Assembly (NCBI GenBank): GCA_009760855.2 | Contig: WPIO01000034.1 | Location: 1,172,501-1,236,500 of the forward strand | Direction: 5' to 3' | Source of the DNA: Cristatella mucedo | Lineage: Eukaryota > Bryozoa > Phylactolaemata > Cristatellidae | Length of the DNA: 64,000 nucleotides | Part shown: positions 21,452-33,967 of the stretch, piece by piece | Layout of the letters: every line of letters starts with the position of its first letter | How positions within the stretch are numbered: position 1 is the stretch's first letter | The notes under the pieces: model-generated | Database searches by the model: none | What the model was told of the DNA's origin: nothing | What the model saw: the letters and a program-made list of their open reading frames with translations, nothing else | Made by a program: the position numbers and the translations under genes

Positions 21452-21999
21452 TCTCCCACCTCCCCACTCTCACTGTCCTACTCCCTCCGAATTTCTTTCG
21501 TTCTTTTCTTATGGTCATGGAAGACAACATTGCGCCATCTTGGCGCGTGACGGAAGGATGCCATCTTGCCTTGTGACGGACGGACTTTCTCACTTTCATT
21601 AGTAGAGATTAGTAGAGACATACAATATATATATATACGTATTTATGCATATAGTATATGCATAAATAGGTCATTTCTCTTAGCGGCAGCTTGCCGTTAG
21701 AGGGCGTGAAAATGAAGAAGTGGAGAGCGATCATAAATACTCTATTTTTGATTGACATCGGGGTATGAAAGAAAGACAAGCGTAGACATGGTGTTGGCCA
21801 TCTTTGTCGACTTCAGCCGAGTCTCCGTCTCAGCAAACAGGTTGAAATCGACGTCAAGAATCACGCAGTGCATTCTTAGGGGTTAATTGCAAATCAAGAG
21901 CCAGTGAAAAGCCGCTTCAGCTGCTCTTGCGACACCTTCCCTGATCCCACGGGTAGTTTTTCCGTACGGACTTCCCTTGTCACAGTGCACCACACTGGC
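21331..21999. other. CT-rich stretch and intergenic DNA
   Basis: Contains CT repeats (about 21405-21445) and a 27-bp near-perfect palindrome at 21641-21667 centred on 'gcatatagtatatgc'. No gene recognised. Confidence 0.5.
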
Positions 22000-23450
22000 T
22001 CACGTGCGAGAGGCTTTTGCTAGCGCGTCGCAGGCAGCCTGCTCCTGTTCGCGGCGCCGACTACGGCGCATATTCGGGCACGCATGTATTATTCCGCCGG
22101 TGCAAAGTGCCATTAAGTAACTGGCACTCGGCTCCTACACAGTTCTCTCGATGCCGCTGCGGGAGTCACAACGCAGCGTCTCGCCGCCGGCATCGCGCGT
22201 CTCAGGGCAATCGCCCGACCTCGCAGAGAGCGCAGAGTACGCCCGTTGGGAGAGGCAATACGCGCCGCCTGAGGGCATCCGACGTGTGCGAAATGCGCGC
22301 TCGCGCGCCTAATCACCGCCTGTCACGGTCGAACTAGTCACGACTTTCTGCGTCCTGCGCCTCTGAAAACGAGGCCGGTGAATTGCAGAAGCTTCTCGCC
22401 GGGCGCCATATCGCCGGCGCGCCAAGTTGGAGCGCCGCGACTTGCGCAAAGGTGCCGCGCGCCGCGCTTCGCCACCGAGACTCGCCGTCGGGCGCCCACG
22501 AGTTACGACGTCACCTAAGGTAGGACCTTGTGTCGCAAGAAGCCGACTTCCCGCCGAGGGGGTCTCGCGAGCAGCTGCGGCGTCACGAATGCCGCCGCGA
22601 CGGGAACGCGGCGTACGCTCGCGGACGTCGGGCGTCCGCGACCGAGAGGCGTACGCGCGTCCGACGCCCATCTCGTTTCGTTTCCAGCTCGCGCCCACGC
22701 TGGTGACCATTTAGTCCTGCGAACATGTGAGCCGGAGAGCGTCGCATGAGCCGCTGCGGCTGCCCGCCGCTGCCGCCGCCGCCGCCGTGGCGCTCTTGCC
22801 CGCCGCAATGGCTCGGCTGCGCTGCCGCGGCCGGGTCGGCGGCGGCGGCGGCGGCGGCTGAGAAGAACGCGAGGCGGCGAACTAACGGCTGGCAGAGTCC
22901 GCTCAGCAGACACATGCTGATAGCTTTGGCGCTGATGCCGGCCACGGAGGTGGCGGCCTACACGGTCGTGATGAACTCCTGGCTCGATCGCTCTGCGAGG
23001 TACGCCGAGTACGCTGTATCCTTTCAATGATGCGTCGCGCCTCCAGCGAGCTCCGCCGTCGAGACTTCGACGCCCGCAACGCCGGCCGGAAGCTGAGGGG
23101 ACGGTCACTAAACGAAGTGCCCGCCGGTCCGACCTTGACCCCGGGGCTGACCGCGAAGCGCCTCGGCGCTTGAGCGGCCCCTTCCGTCGACGCTCGCCTC
23201 TCTTCGTCTCGTCGCTCGTGGGGCAGAGCTCGACGAAGCGACGGAACGCCGTCAGCGCGCGGCGCGTAGGCAGCGCGGCGAGAGCGGTTAAAAGCTGGCG
23301 CCTCGCCGAAGAGCGAGCGAATGAGAGAGGCTGAATGCCGTCGGAGCGAGAACAAACTTGGTCAGATCGAATTGAAGCAGGTCTGAAACCTAGCTTAAGG
23401 CCCGACGGCCCAGGGTGAAGCAAAATGGCGGCGACGCTCGCGGTGCTTCC
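22000..23450. promoter_or_regulatory. CG-rich region around the ZDHHC first exon
   Basis: CG dinucleotides are conspicuously dense compared with the flanks, and the stretch spans the first coding exon of the palmitoyltransferase gene. This is the usual look of an unmethylated promoter in animals. A YY1-like 'aaaatggcggc' lies at about 23422-23432. Open frames on both strands here are by-products of GC richness. Confidence 0.5.
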
Positions 23451-26400
23451 GCCTAATACGGCGTCGTCTGCTCTTGCAGCAACGTCCAGATCTGCTATGG
23501 GCAGAGTGCTCACAGCAGGCAAGCTATTCAAAACGGTTGCCAGCGTATATTTATATTTACGTTAAAGAACCACGGTTCTAGTTAGCTCTTTAGCGTAGGG
23601 TTTAGGATTTTGGGCTTGTTATTCGATGGTTGCATGTTTTGGGGTTTTCGGCTTTTGGTTTACTGATTATATTTTGTATTTTTTGGTTTACAGTTTATGT
23701 CATTGGGTTGAGCGTTTAGTATTTAGGTGTTAGAGAGAAACTGTAAATGAAGAATATAGCTACCGATTATTCGCATTCCATGTATATCTGTGGTGAATAA
23801 ATTTTCGTGAGTCTTGACTTTCCCAGTACCGACACCTTGCTGAAACGAAGATGGTCGTTAGTTGAACTTGAGGCCACACTGATTGAAAGTCAAGCAATCG
23901 GCAAAAAAAATCGCCAGCTTGGAGCGCTATCAGAGCTGAGAAAAACTTAATAATATCTTACTGAACATAATTTCAGGCTGCATATAATAATGCAGCTTAA
24001 TATTACAGAGAACGGGGGGGGGGCGGTATCATTGCACGAATTAGCGCTTATTTCTACTCAGCCATTTCTACGCGGCAACGTGCTTTATATCCAGCCTGCC
24101 ACTGGCATGCGTTTGCCGCTCAATCTTTTCACTTCTTAACTTCGTGAAGATTTTTGCGGTACAGTTCGTGATCTCCGCGGCGGCATTCCTGTTTGTGGCG
24201 AGTAGCGATCCCGGACATGTTAATGTCAAAAAAAAGCTGGACCCGACGACGGCGCAGTTTAACAAAGATCTGGGACACAAGGTCATTGAGAACGACTTCT
24301 GTAGCATCTGCGAGGTCAATGTGTAAGTGCTTCCCGCGATTCACATTGAGCTTCTTCTTCTTCTTCGAGTTCCAGAAGAGGCCATCACTTTTCATTTGCT
24401 AGAGTTGGAGTACGAAAATTGAAGCGAAAGGCTTCAGGTAGTGTCTAATTGAAGCGAAAGGCTTCAGGTAGTGTCTAATTGAAGCGAAAGGCTTTAGGTA
24501 GTGTCCTCTTTTTACCGGCTGACAAATTCATAGAAGTCTCTAGCCTGTCTACGCGAACGACGCCGTCGCTGCTCTGTGGGAGCTTTGTGGGCGTTCGGAA
24601 AACCTTCAGCTAGCATAGAGCTTTCAGGAGGCTAGCAAGCGAGAGCGCAGCGCCCTAGAGAGACGCACGCCGCCCCGCTGTAACTTCGGGTTCTCTAACT
24701 AATATCTCTTTTGCCAACGCAGCCCGACTCGGCTGCTTTTCGAAGCCGTGCTTTTTTTCGAAGCCGCGTGAGTAGCCCGCCTCGGATCCCCCCCACCCAC
24801 CATGGCTTCCCCTCGGATTCCCCCCCACCCGCCTCGGATTTCCCCCCCCCCATGGGCAGCAGGGTGTTCCTGACCAAAGATGAATGACTCTGCAGCAGCT
24901 CCCCACAAAGATGTAAGGGCAAGCACGTTCGACCGCGAGCCGGCAGCAAATTTTCTGCTACAACGCAGCCAGACTCTTGTTCTTGAGAACTTGCACAACT
25001 TGAAGTCACGTGCTCAAGCATCCTCGAGCACGTGACTGCGACTACTAGAGATCTGCATGCTATCGTAGCAACTGTCAGAGGATGGCATGAGCAGTCGGGT
25101 CCGTTAAACAATCAGCATCTTCCGGGGTTACACAAATATCATCGGGCGACCTTTCAATAGCCGAGCTGGTTTGGCACAGTGGTTAAGGTGCGCTTGCACC
25201 GACGTTTGGTCATGGGCTCGAGCCCCGCAGTATACGTGTAGCGCCTGAATAGAAATGTAGTTCTCTTATGGTGTTGTACAAATGAATTATATATTTTTTA
25301 GTATTAACTGTTTGCTCTGGAATTCTGATTTGACAGTCTTTCGATAATCTTCGTAAAACATGTAGCCCTACTGGCTGGTTAGAGACCTGCTGGTTTCGTA
25401 AAACACCAGTCGCAATGTCAAGCAATGCCGGTCACAGAGTTACGGTCAGGCCAAACCTAGAAAGGCGCGCCTGCCGGTACGCCTGCAGGGACAGCACGAC
25501 GAGGCACTGCAGCCAGTGCAACAAGTGCATCTCTGGCTTCGATCACCACTGCGTCTGGCTGAATAACTGCATCGGATCGTCCAACTACAGGTACCCGCCC
25601 GCCTCCTCACGATGGCCAGCGAACGCATGGACGTAGAAACCGCATTTCGGATTTCGGCCACGAGTTTCAAGGCGGTAGCTTTTTGAGCAGTTGCAGCAAT
25701 GTGCGCTTTAACCACAATCCCCTAGCAAAAACAAAGAGCCCTAAAGTGTACTCGCTAACAACGGTCCCACGTGTCTGTTCCATGCAGCTGAGATTTTCCA
25801 GCGAAAAAGTTGCCTTCTAAACATCCGTCCTAGCATTGGATAGCTGAATTGATCACTTCTTGCAGAGGATTCGTCGTTCTACTGGTGAGCTTGCTTTTAA
25901 CAACACTTCATTTGACTTTGTCAACGGTGCTGGTGGGCTTAGGTTACCATGTCGCTGCAGCAGGTATGTCGCCAAGTGCCCCGCAGCTTGACGGATTGCA
26001 TGTTGAAGAATAGTGCACAAAACAGGCGCAAGGACCTGTGGCTTTCATTTCACCATTGATGCTCGGTTCACTTCTGGCAAAGTCATCTGGTCTCAACGGG
26101 TTGCGTAGGTCCTGCCACGGAACTGGGCGCATGATAGTAAAACCAACTGCGTTTACGAACCGGTGAGCCCTATCTAGCCATATAATTTAATGCCGTCGGG
26201 CGACCGCAGGGGCGGGAATAGCACATGCCGTAATGTCGCGGCTGGTATACGAGATCTGGGAGTTCAGGTGCATCAATGTTCATATTTGAATCGCATTTAC
26301 CTACGGGTGGACGAAATAAATTCAATGGTAAAGATGAAGGATTAAGAGGAAATTCTTCATTAACGCCAACTCGGTGAACGCTACTGCTGATCCCCGCTCG

Positions 26401-29281
26401 TCAGCTAAAGATTTCGTGACGTAAGCAAGAAAATCCTGTTTTCAGAATTCTTGCGTTCGGGTGCAACAAGGTCCAAGTTAATAAAAAAAACTAAGTGGTC
26501 GGTTGATTCAACTGCCTCATTCAAATGGTGGCGGATGAGCAAACGAAGCAGAAATCAACGGGTTGTAGTGGCCATAAAAAATTTCCTACAATCGCACTCA
26601 AACGCGAAGTCCCGGTCGTGAAGTGGAAGTACTTTTACCCTACACTAAAATTTACTAACTGTATTCTCTCCAGACCGTCGACAACCATTCATAGATGCAT
26701 ACTTATAAATTATGCAGATGCTATACCTATGTGATACGGCGGCGGGACTCTGCGGAGGATTCGAATAAGAGCATCAATGATCGGTCCCATGCATCATACG
26801 GCTGGGTACCCGTAGGCTTTAGTCTGCTAGATTGCTGCTCGCTGTTTGCACTCCTTCTTTATGCGTACCTCCCTAGCCTAGCAGAGGTAGCGCTCTAAAC
26901 ATGTGACCACGCGTACTCGCTTTGCAGCTCATAAAGCATGAGTAAATGATCTGAAACGTCTTTTAGGGCAGCTCATCCGTGTCATCGTCCCTGCGTACAT
27001 GGACTACCTTAGCTGGATAGGGTGTCTCACGGTTACATCCATCGTAACCTTCATAATTATGGGAATGAGTCTCTACCTTATTTGCTTTCATGCGTACCTG
27101 AGTAAGGCAGCTTGCCCAATGCGATCAAATTGTTAAATATTAGTCTTACTGCAGTCAGCAGCTTTCACAGCCTACAAGCCTTTGCAACCACTTACAGGGC
27201 ACTCTGGCTTAACCACCTATCTATACTATCGGAAGAAGAAAGAGCAGGTGAGAAGCACGCTCCTAGCTTTCACGTGGAGGTAAAAAGCTGCAAAAGCTGG
27301 TGTCATGGTAACTTTTGAAATGCTCGCATTAGTGCAGCAAGGTTTTTGCTATGCGACTAACCTTGACATTGATGGACCATACTGTAATGTCTATTTCAAT
27401 ATCGCCGATGAGGACAAGGTAATGAAAACGCCGTGCTTTGTTTAGCAATGCAAACCGGATGCAATATTGTTTGCTCTAAATTATTCGATGCTATCCTATA
27501 TTGAGTTGCTTCGGATCAGAGATACGAGTTAAAATTGATCATCTGCCTAAAATTGTGTGCCTGTTATTCAGTAAAACTTTTTCTTGAAAAGGTATGAACT
27601 TTAAAAGTATTAATTAACGAATCTGAGCGTGTCAACATATCTGCGATCAAAATGTGGCCAGGGATGTGGGTCTTAATAAAATGTATCAGCGAAACGTATT
27701 GAAGTCACAGCTAACCAGGTATATCATCTATAAAACTGGTCGCCATGAATTGCTGAAATGGCTAGCCAGTCAGGGTTCCACGATACACAGTAGATGATCA
27801 CACACCAAAAGGTCACAAAGTATTTCATCCGTTGCATATACCTCAAGAAAGCATCTTTTATGAGGTAAAGTACGCACAACATGTAATTAAACGTGAAATT
27901 GACTGTAGATGTAGACAGTAGACGCATTGCCGTTTGCTAACGCTGTCTAATAAATCTTTGAGAGGGCCGTTACAGGTACCATTTCAGCGTCTCGCTTGAG
28001 ACCTTTTTACTATAGGTAAGCTGTTCGCAAAATGGAGGCATCCGTGCATAAGACGAATCGGACATTTAAACTAGTTTCATGGCGCATTTAGATGGCAGTA
28101 TTTTCCGTGCTGCCCACTGAGGTCAGACAAAATCCGAAATGTGCGGGTAGAATATAAAGTGATAACGCGGGCCAACACAGAGTGTAACGAGTCAGAGTGT
28201 ATGTCGCTGTGTGTATTGCCTCGCTCGCTGACGGCTACGACTACTCGGTCGGTTCGTGCACTTCATAACCAGAGTCCAAGGAATAGCGTCTTGAGCTAGG
28301 AAAATGCCAGCCCCAAGCTGAAGTCTCTCTAATGAATGCGACGAATATCGGGGCTGGATTTGTAGAGCGAAGAGCCCGAAGGTCATGCAAGGGTATCCAG
28401 AGCCGCACCGAGAGCCTCAGCCGACCTCGAGGCTGCGACCTAGAGCGGAGCTAGGAAATGTCGCAGTTTATGACAGCGCTTGGGCTATTGCAACAGTCCT
28501 ACATGCAGCTGGTGTCACAATCTGTGCAGTGCAATCTCTCAGCTTGCCATTAGTATTGCGATATTTATGCACGGTTCAATCGCCATAGTCTGATTGGCTT
28601 TTACGAAATGGAAATAGTCATCTAGCTTTGAAGATGTCAAGTAAGCCTGAGAAAAGCCAATCGTAGCAGCCGCGCCAGAAAGAGGCTTCCGAATTAAAAT
28701 AACTAGACTACAGAGAATCTTACGGAAACTCAGTTTGCGATTATGCACAATAGGTCCTCTGTTGTGTTGACTGTCGCTAGACTTAGTGGCTTTCAAACTT
28801 CAGCTGCAGGCCAATAGATAAACGCGACAGTGTCCAAAATAAAATAGATTTGACAAGATCGAGTTGCTCGCTGCAGATGGGTGAAAATGATCGACAAAAG
28901 AATGTTAAGACGTCCTAGTATTTGCGATGCTGCAGCAACCAGCTGTAGAGCACCTGCAACGTCGTCTGCCGACCTGGCATCGCATTAGGTTTCGCGCCTC
29001 GAATGATACGCCCCCAGACAGTCCTACTAAAAATATAGCCTTAAAAATAATCGCACTGAAGAATGCATTAAACCTAATTCCTACAGAAAAGTTTGGTTGC
29101 TGTACGACTCGAGACACCATCGAGCGAAGAGCGGCTAACATCTCGGTCACCCTGACAGTCAGCGGACAGGAAAGCCACCACGTGATGTCTGTATCCAGTT
29201 CGTTTAGCCCAGTCTTGCTTAGCTCTTACTCATCCTCCCCAGCCTGTCTGCACTTCCTTTTAAATCTCTCGCTCTCTCTCG

Positions 29282-29353
<72 letters not shown>

Positions 29354-29728
29354 TCGCATCCATGCTTAGAATAAATGGCTAGTAATTCTAGAAAGAGATC
29401 AGTTCTCTGAGGGCGCTATACAAACGTATTATTTTTAGTATAATCATTATTTTTGGCCTTATTCGCTGGCAGTGAGACGTTGTACACGCTCGAGCCTTGC
29501 GGTCAGTTTGTTTCGGCAGCCCACCGTACGAGATCTTTCAAGATACAGAGATACAGATACAGAGATACAGTATTGTTGGCTCTCGTAAATCTTCACGTGG
29601 TTGCTGCTGAGCAGTCTGATGACCAATTCACAAGTTGATGCTGCACTCTTTTTCAGACCTCGGAGGACGGAAGCAAGCGAAGGCCAGATAATGTGCCTGG
29701 TACCGAGCGATCGTGCGTCTCGGTGTAG
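22746..29728 (+). CDS. DHHC palmitoyltransferase, ZDHHC1/11-like, seven exons
   Basis: Exons: 22746-23015, 24150-24322, 25489-25590, 25866-25963, 26967-27101, 27198-27247 and, less certain, 29657-29728. All junction phases agree; total about 299 aa. Exon 1 has an Ala-rich lead, then '[15 protein letters not shown]', as in the ZDHHC1/11 N-terminus, and TM1. Exon 2 has TM2 with the DPG motif ('SSDPGH') and '[10 protein letters not shown]'. Exon 3 completes the Cys-rich domain with '[17 protein letters not shown]', whose DHHC cysteine is the acyl acceptor. Exons 4 and 5 encode TM3 and TM4. Exon 6 carries 'GLTTYLYY', the TTxE-like element. The enzyme transfers palmitate to cytosolic cysteines at ER/Golgi-type membranes. 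The tail is much shorter than in vertebrate ZDHHC1. Confidence 0.9.
24418..24505. repeat. 30-bp tandem repeat, three units
   Basis: 'gaagcgaaaggcttcagg' plus 'tagtgtctaatt' repeated three times in ZDHHC intron 2. Each unit contains the small inverted repeat GAAGC/GCTTC. Confidence 0.9.
25157..25300 (+). mobile_element. SINE-B copy in ZDHHC intron 2
   Basis: 'gccgagctggtttggcac', 'tcatgggctcgagcccc', 'tgtagcgcctgaataga'. It lies about 190 bp upstream of exon 3. Confidence 0.8.
29276..29350. repeat. (CT)n microsatellite
   Basis: About 70 bp of CT dinucleotides within the long last intron of the ZDHHC gene. Confidence 0.95.
29380..29450 (+). mobile_element. LINE-A tail only
   Basis: 'ctagaaagagatcagttc' and 'tctgagggcgctatacaa', then an AT-rich end. 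Hairpin tail without body. Confidence 0.6.
29657..29728 (+). CDS. Probable terminal exon of the ZDHHC gene
   Basis: A strong pyrimidine-rich acceptor ('ctctttttcag') precedes a 23-codon polar frame beginning [12 protein letters not shown] and ending in TAG, in the phase left by exon 6. No homology supports it, because tails in this family are variable. An alternative 3' exon beyond cannot be excluded. Confidence 0.4.
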   Translation, partial: TSEDGSKRRPDNVPGTERSCVSV

Positions 29729-31701
29729 CGCAGCAGCGGGCGGAAGCGGAGCCAAAGGAAATGGCGGCATTGCGTGGATAAGTCGCCCTCGGCAAAAGGG
29801 TGGGAACTACTGAGCGAGTTCAGCAGACTGGCGGATTCAATAAAGTGATTGGCATTCTCGCCACCGCTCTCGCGAGGCACTGCTGCTGTTCTGTGCACGC
29901 GGCGGGTCTGGCAGGAAGTTGTGAGGCAAGCGCAAGACCTGGGACAAGCAAGTGTGTTGGGCGCCATGCTGACTGTGTGGCAAACGTGGCGACACGCGTA
30001 AGCCCAATCCACCTGTGTACCGCCACCTGAATGCATCAGACGAGCTCCAACTTGGATTGCATAGTACATACACTAAGCCGTTCTTCGTCTACCCAAAAAC
30101 GTTCGCGACAATCCACTGCAATCGATTTCGGTGGCTTGCAAGAGAACGCCACATGGGAGGATGAGAAATTGTGCGATTGCACTCAAGCAATATCTTAGTG
30201 TGATATGCAACCTAAGCTGGTGCTTTCCGAAGCCGATTCCTCCCGGATTTGCAGTAAATTTCGGTAGTGGCCATTGTCTATGCAGCCTTTTTGCATGAGA
30301 ACACGTGCAGTGTTTAATGGCGTGAAATTTGGTGGGTACTTTATAACGGCCGCGTACTACGATATTCACAAGAAATTTTCGCCACCGATTTCTGGTCGAT
30401 TTTAACTTAATTAGAGTGGATTGCAGCGGATTTTATTAAGTCGTTGCACCCTATACACGAGACATATTGTGAATTGAATATGCAAGCTTAATTCTGTATG
30501 TGTTAACACAATAAAGGTCAACTGCTTAGATTCCCTCTCGATGGCCGAGACAGGCGCGGAACCATTCTTGGCCGATTGGCCTCTCATTAGCTGCAGACTG
30601 AGGCTTCAGCAGTGATTCACGCTTTCGGCTGCGGTACACAGCCAGCGGTGAGTAGGACCGAGTTCCTAGAAATCCATACTCTGGCGTCATTAGTTCTGTT
30701 GCTGCTGGCGATAACGCGGTCGTCAAGAGTGTCATGGAATTCCACTGACTGCCAAATCGCTCGCCAATTGTAAAAGCCATTTCCACCAGTCAATTATTTA
30801 GGCTGCACCGTAAGCAAGTCCGAATAACAACTTTAAGAATATTACCCATGAAGAAATTCGTAAAGGTTACCTCGCCACGTCGATAAAATGGGACAAGCAC
30901 ATTGACCGGACCGACGACAGTTGGAAAGGCAGGGGGAGAGGTAAGACGGGGGAAGTGGAGAAGCGCGCCCTACAGTGACGGTAGAAGAACGGTAAGAAGA
31001 GTCAGCAAGCGGTAGGTCTTAATCGAATACCCGGAAGCGGAGGGTTTACTTGACAGATAAACTAGATTAGCTTGTCAGCCAGAGCCCGATGTACACCCGT
31101 CGAGAAGTGCCTCCCCTAATGGGCTCAGGTCGGGGCACCCACCGATGTAGCGGTGGCAGTACAATGCTGAGTCGTTTTGTGGATGATCCTCCCAAGTTCT
31201 GACCGGGTCAGCTCACGAGCATTATGCACTAGGCCAGCACCGTCTTAACCCGGCACTGTATCAAGTCGACTGCATGTAGGCATGCCTCTAATCCGGCACC
31301 ATTTCGTAGGTGGCACTATTTAAGTGACACTCTCGTACGGTATGTCTTGAGTAAAGCAACGGGTTTTCGGGATTGCTAGGAACTAGAATACTAGACGAAT
31401 TTTTTGTTCTTTGACAATGTCACGGCATTGGTTGAAGTTGCGAGAGCCTTGTGTAACTGAGAGATTCCAGACTGACGGAGCAGCATCTTAAGCTGCCTAG
31501 TGACCGCATGATTTAGCCCTGGTTCAAATCGTGATAACACTTAAATTGTTCACCTCCTTCGAGCCCGTTGGTTAGCAGTAAAATTAGGATTGTATTAAGA
31601 CTAAGGCTTGGTTAATAGCACTATTATGATCGGCAAGCAACTCTGCTTTAAGGGCTGCCAACTGCCCCTTGGCAAGGTCATCGCTGTCTGTCTGTCTGTC
31701 T

Positions 31702-31740
<39 letters not shown>

Positions 31741-32019
31741 GTCTGTCTGTCTCTCCCGAGGAAAGCAGAGGCAGTCTAGAGCCCTTGTTGACTGACTAGC
31801 TCATTATTCAAAGACTGAGACTTCAGTAGTAATATGGACTTAGTTTATGGTAATCACACCGGTACCCAGGATTAGTGCCGCGAATTCTGGGCCCGCATGA
31901 TATGATGAGTGAGGGAAATGACCCACGGCTGAGGGGGGAGGCAGCCGGTGGCCAACGGCAAGCTGTAGGCATCTGCTCGAACTTTTATGGTCGGTGATCT
32001 CGTTGTGGCTGAAGGTTTC
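29729..32019. other. Intergenic, nothing recognised
   Basis: Includes a (TCTG)/(CT)n patch at about 31685-31760. No coding homology, RNA gene or repeat family recognised. Confidence 0.5.
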
Positions 32020-32462
32020 GCTTCCTTTACAGCATATATCAAGTGCCTAGAAAGAGATTACATTTCTGATGAGCTTTAGAGATGAATCAGTATCCTCATC
32101 CTTAACTTTGGAGACCGTGCCTTTAGTTCACATACTCCAAAAACCTGGAACTCACTTCCAATGTGCGTCACGACATCTGACTTGACCAAATTTAAAAAGA
32201 AACTAAAAACACATTGCTGATCACAGCATGTAGTGTGTCCCTGTGATTCAACCTTTATGTGCATATGCGTGCTGACACTATGAATGCTGCCACTAATCAA
32301 GCTTGCATGCTGATCCTGTGAATGTGACCCCTTACCATGTTATTCTTGTTTATTGAGCATGCTACTACTAATCATTCGATCGTGCTTCCTTTGCAGCCAA
32401 TGTAAAGTGCCTAGAAAGAGGTGGAGTTTTCTGGGTGCGCTATATCAAATGCATTAACATTA
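32020..32462 (+). mobile_element. Two LINE-A 3' ends in tandem
   Basis: A tail near 32025-32090 ('agtgcctagaaagagatt') is followed by a longer 3' fragment. That fragment encodes 'TWNSLPMCVTTSDLTKFKKK'-like sequence and ends with 'gtgcctagaaagaggtgg' near 32405-32455. Confidence 0.65.
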
Positions 32463-33634
32463 TCGTGTTCAATCCGTGTCGTGTGGGGGTCAGGTCTCAC
32501 ACACGAGAATGGTCACCTGTGGAGTCCCTCAAGGGTCTGTACTCGGTCCCTTGCTGTTCTCCATTTATACACAACCTCTGGGAAAAGTGATTAAGGCCCA
32601 TGGAATAGGGTATCACTTCTATGCTGACGATACTCAGTTGTATTTGTCATTCAAACCGTCGGAATCTGCTGCAGCAACTGAAAAATTGAATGCTTGCCTT
32701 GCCGATATTCGATCCTGGATCCTGAAATTAAGTGACGATAACACCGTACTACTGCTCATAGGACACCCTAAGCTTGTGGCTGGATTAAAGGGCTTTGCTC
32801 TTCTAATAGGTGATGCTATTGTGCGACCATCACCACATGCTCAAAATTTAGGTGTCGTTTTCGACAGCTGCCTCAATTTTAAAAGCTTCATTCAGAAGAC
32901 TGCTTCTGCAACTAGCCATTACGTCCAATCCCTATCCAAGATTAGGAGCTGTCTTCCACAGTGGCTTGCAAAAAATTTAACTAGCTCCTTAGTCCTGTCT
33001 CGGCTTTATTATTGCAATTCTCTATTGGCTGGGCTACCAAAAAAAGCGATTAGGCCACTGCAGCTGACTAGGAATATGGCTGCAAGGCTAGTCTTCAAGT
33101 CCCAGAGGTTTGAGCACGTGTCTCGTTTGCTAAAAGAGCTAAGATGGTTGTCGGTTGACCAACAGATTCAGAGCAAGGTTCTTACGCTGACCCACAAGGC
33201 CTGCCACGGCTTGGCTCCTTCGTACCTAGCTGAACTGCTGCATCAGTTTCAGCCTGTTCGCACCCTCAGGTCCTGTGTGGACAATAAATTAGCTGTCCCA
33301 TTCCTCCGCTTAAAGACCGTTGGAGACAGAAGCTTTAGCTCTGCAGGTCCTAGACTGTTGAACTCGCTTCCACAACTCTTGCGCAATAATGACTACTCTC
33401 CTACTGCCGACTACGGCTCATCCTTTTCAGCGGTCCTGAGCTGCTACTTCCATGCTCTCACTACCTCAACTGCTCTCATGACTCTGCTATGCTTCCCACT
33501 TTCTCTTTGTTTCGTGAGATGAAGTCTGTTGGGTACCGAATGCGTACCGAAAGCCGCTTAGGCTGTGAGTGCACTATACAAAACTCTCCTGCGTAACACC
33601 CACATGGTCTTTATGACTTTGTGGAGTTACAAAC

Positions 33635-33640
<6 letters not shown>
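32463..33640 (+). mobile_element. LINE-B, reverse-transcriptase ORF, 5'-truncated
   Basis: A 348-codon uninterrupted frame (32476-33522) encodes '[16 protein letters not shown]' and '[14 protein letters not shown]', the reverse-transcriptase palm motifs with the catalytic YADD, then the C-terminal segment '[17 protein letters not shown]'. This is typical of the CR1/L2 side of non-LTR elements. Motifs N-terminal to GVPQGS and any endonuclease are missing, so the copy is dead on arrival but little decayed. The 3' end runs into (AC)n. It is related to the fragment at 5205-5615. Confidence 0.88.
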
Positions 33641-33670
<30 letters not shown>

Positions 33671-33672
33671 GT
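33634..33672. repeat. (AC)n microsatellite at the LINE-B 3' end
   Basis: About 36 bp of AC directly following 'gagttacaaacggac', where the other LINE-B copy ends in a (CATTA)-like run. Confidence 0.9.
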
Positions 33673-33684
33673 ATTATTATTACA

Positions 33685-33830
33685 GTATGTAGTAAAACAC
33701 TGCAGCTAGGCGCTTCTCGCAGACCTGCTCTGGCTCCCAGTCAAGAAGCTAATAGACTTCAAGGTTTTTGTCACTTACTTTAAGGTCCCTTCATTCTTTG
33801 GCTCCAGCCTACTAATAATAACTAATAATA
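33685..33830 (+). mobile_element. LINE-A fragment
   Basis: 'acactgcagctaggcg', 'ctcgcagacctgctctgg' and 'tctttggctccagcctac' match LINE-A at about 3530-3690, with internal loss. Confidence 0.6.
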
Positions 33831-33967
33831 ATACTGCACCAACTGTACGCACAGTGTGCAGCAGCCCCGAATGATGTCAGCTCCACCACAGCTCCGGGTC
33901 AGACAGGGCCACACTATCGGCACTACGATGAGAGGAGGCTGCGCTTTTGAAACAAGAACGACTGATT

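Noticed and set aside
22515-23531. 338-codon minus-strand ORF
   Set aside because: Arg/Ala-rich translation of CG-rich DNA opposite the ZDHHC first exon. No family motif; the plus strand has a spliced homologous gene here.
23590-23720. Possible interstitial telomere-like repeats (TTTAGG-like)
   Set aside because: 'gggtttaggattttggg' resembles telomeric sequence, but there is no regular unit or tandem array.
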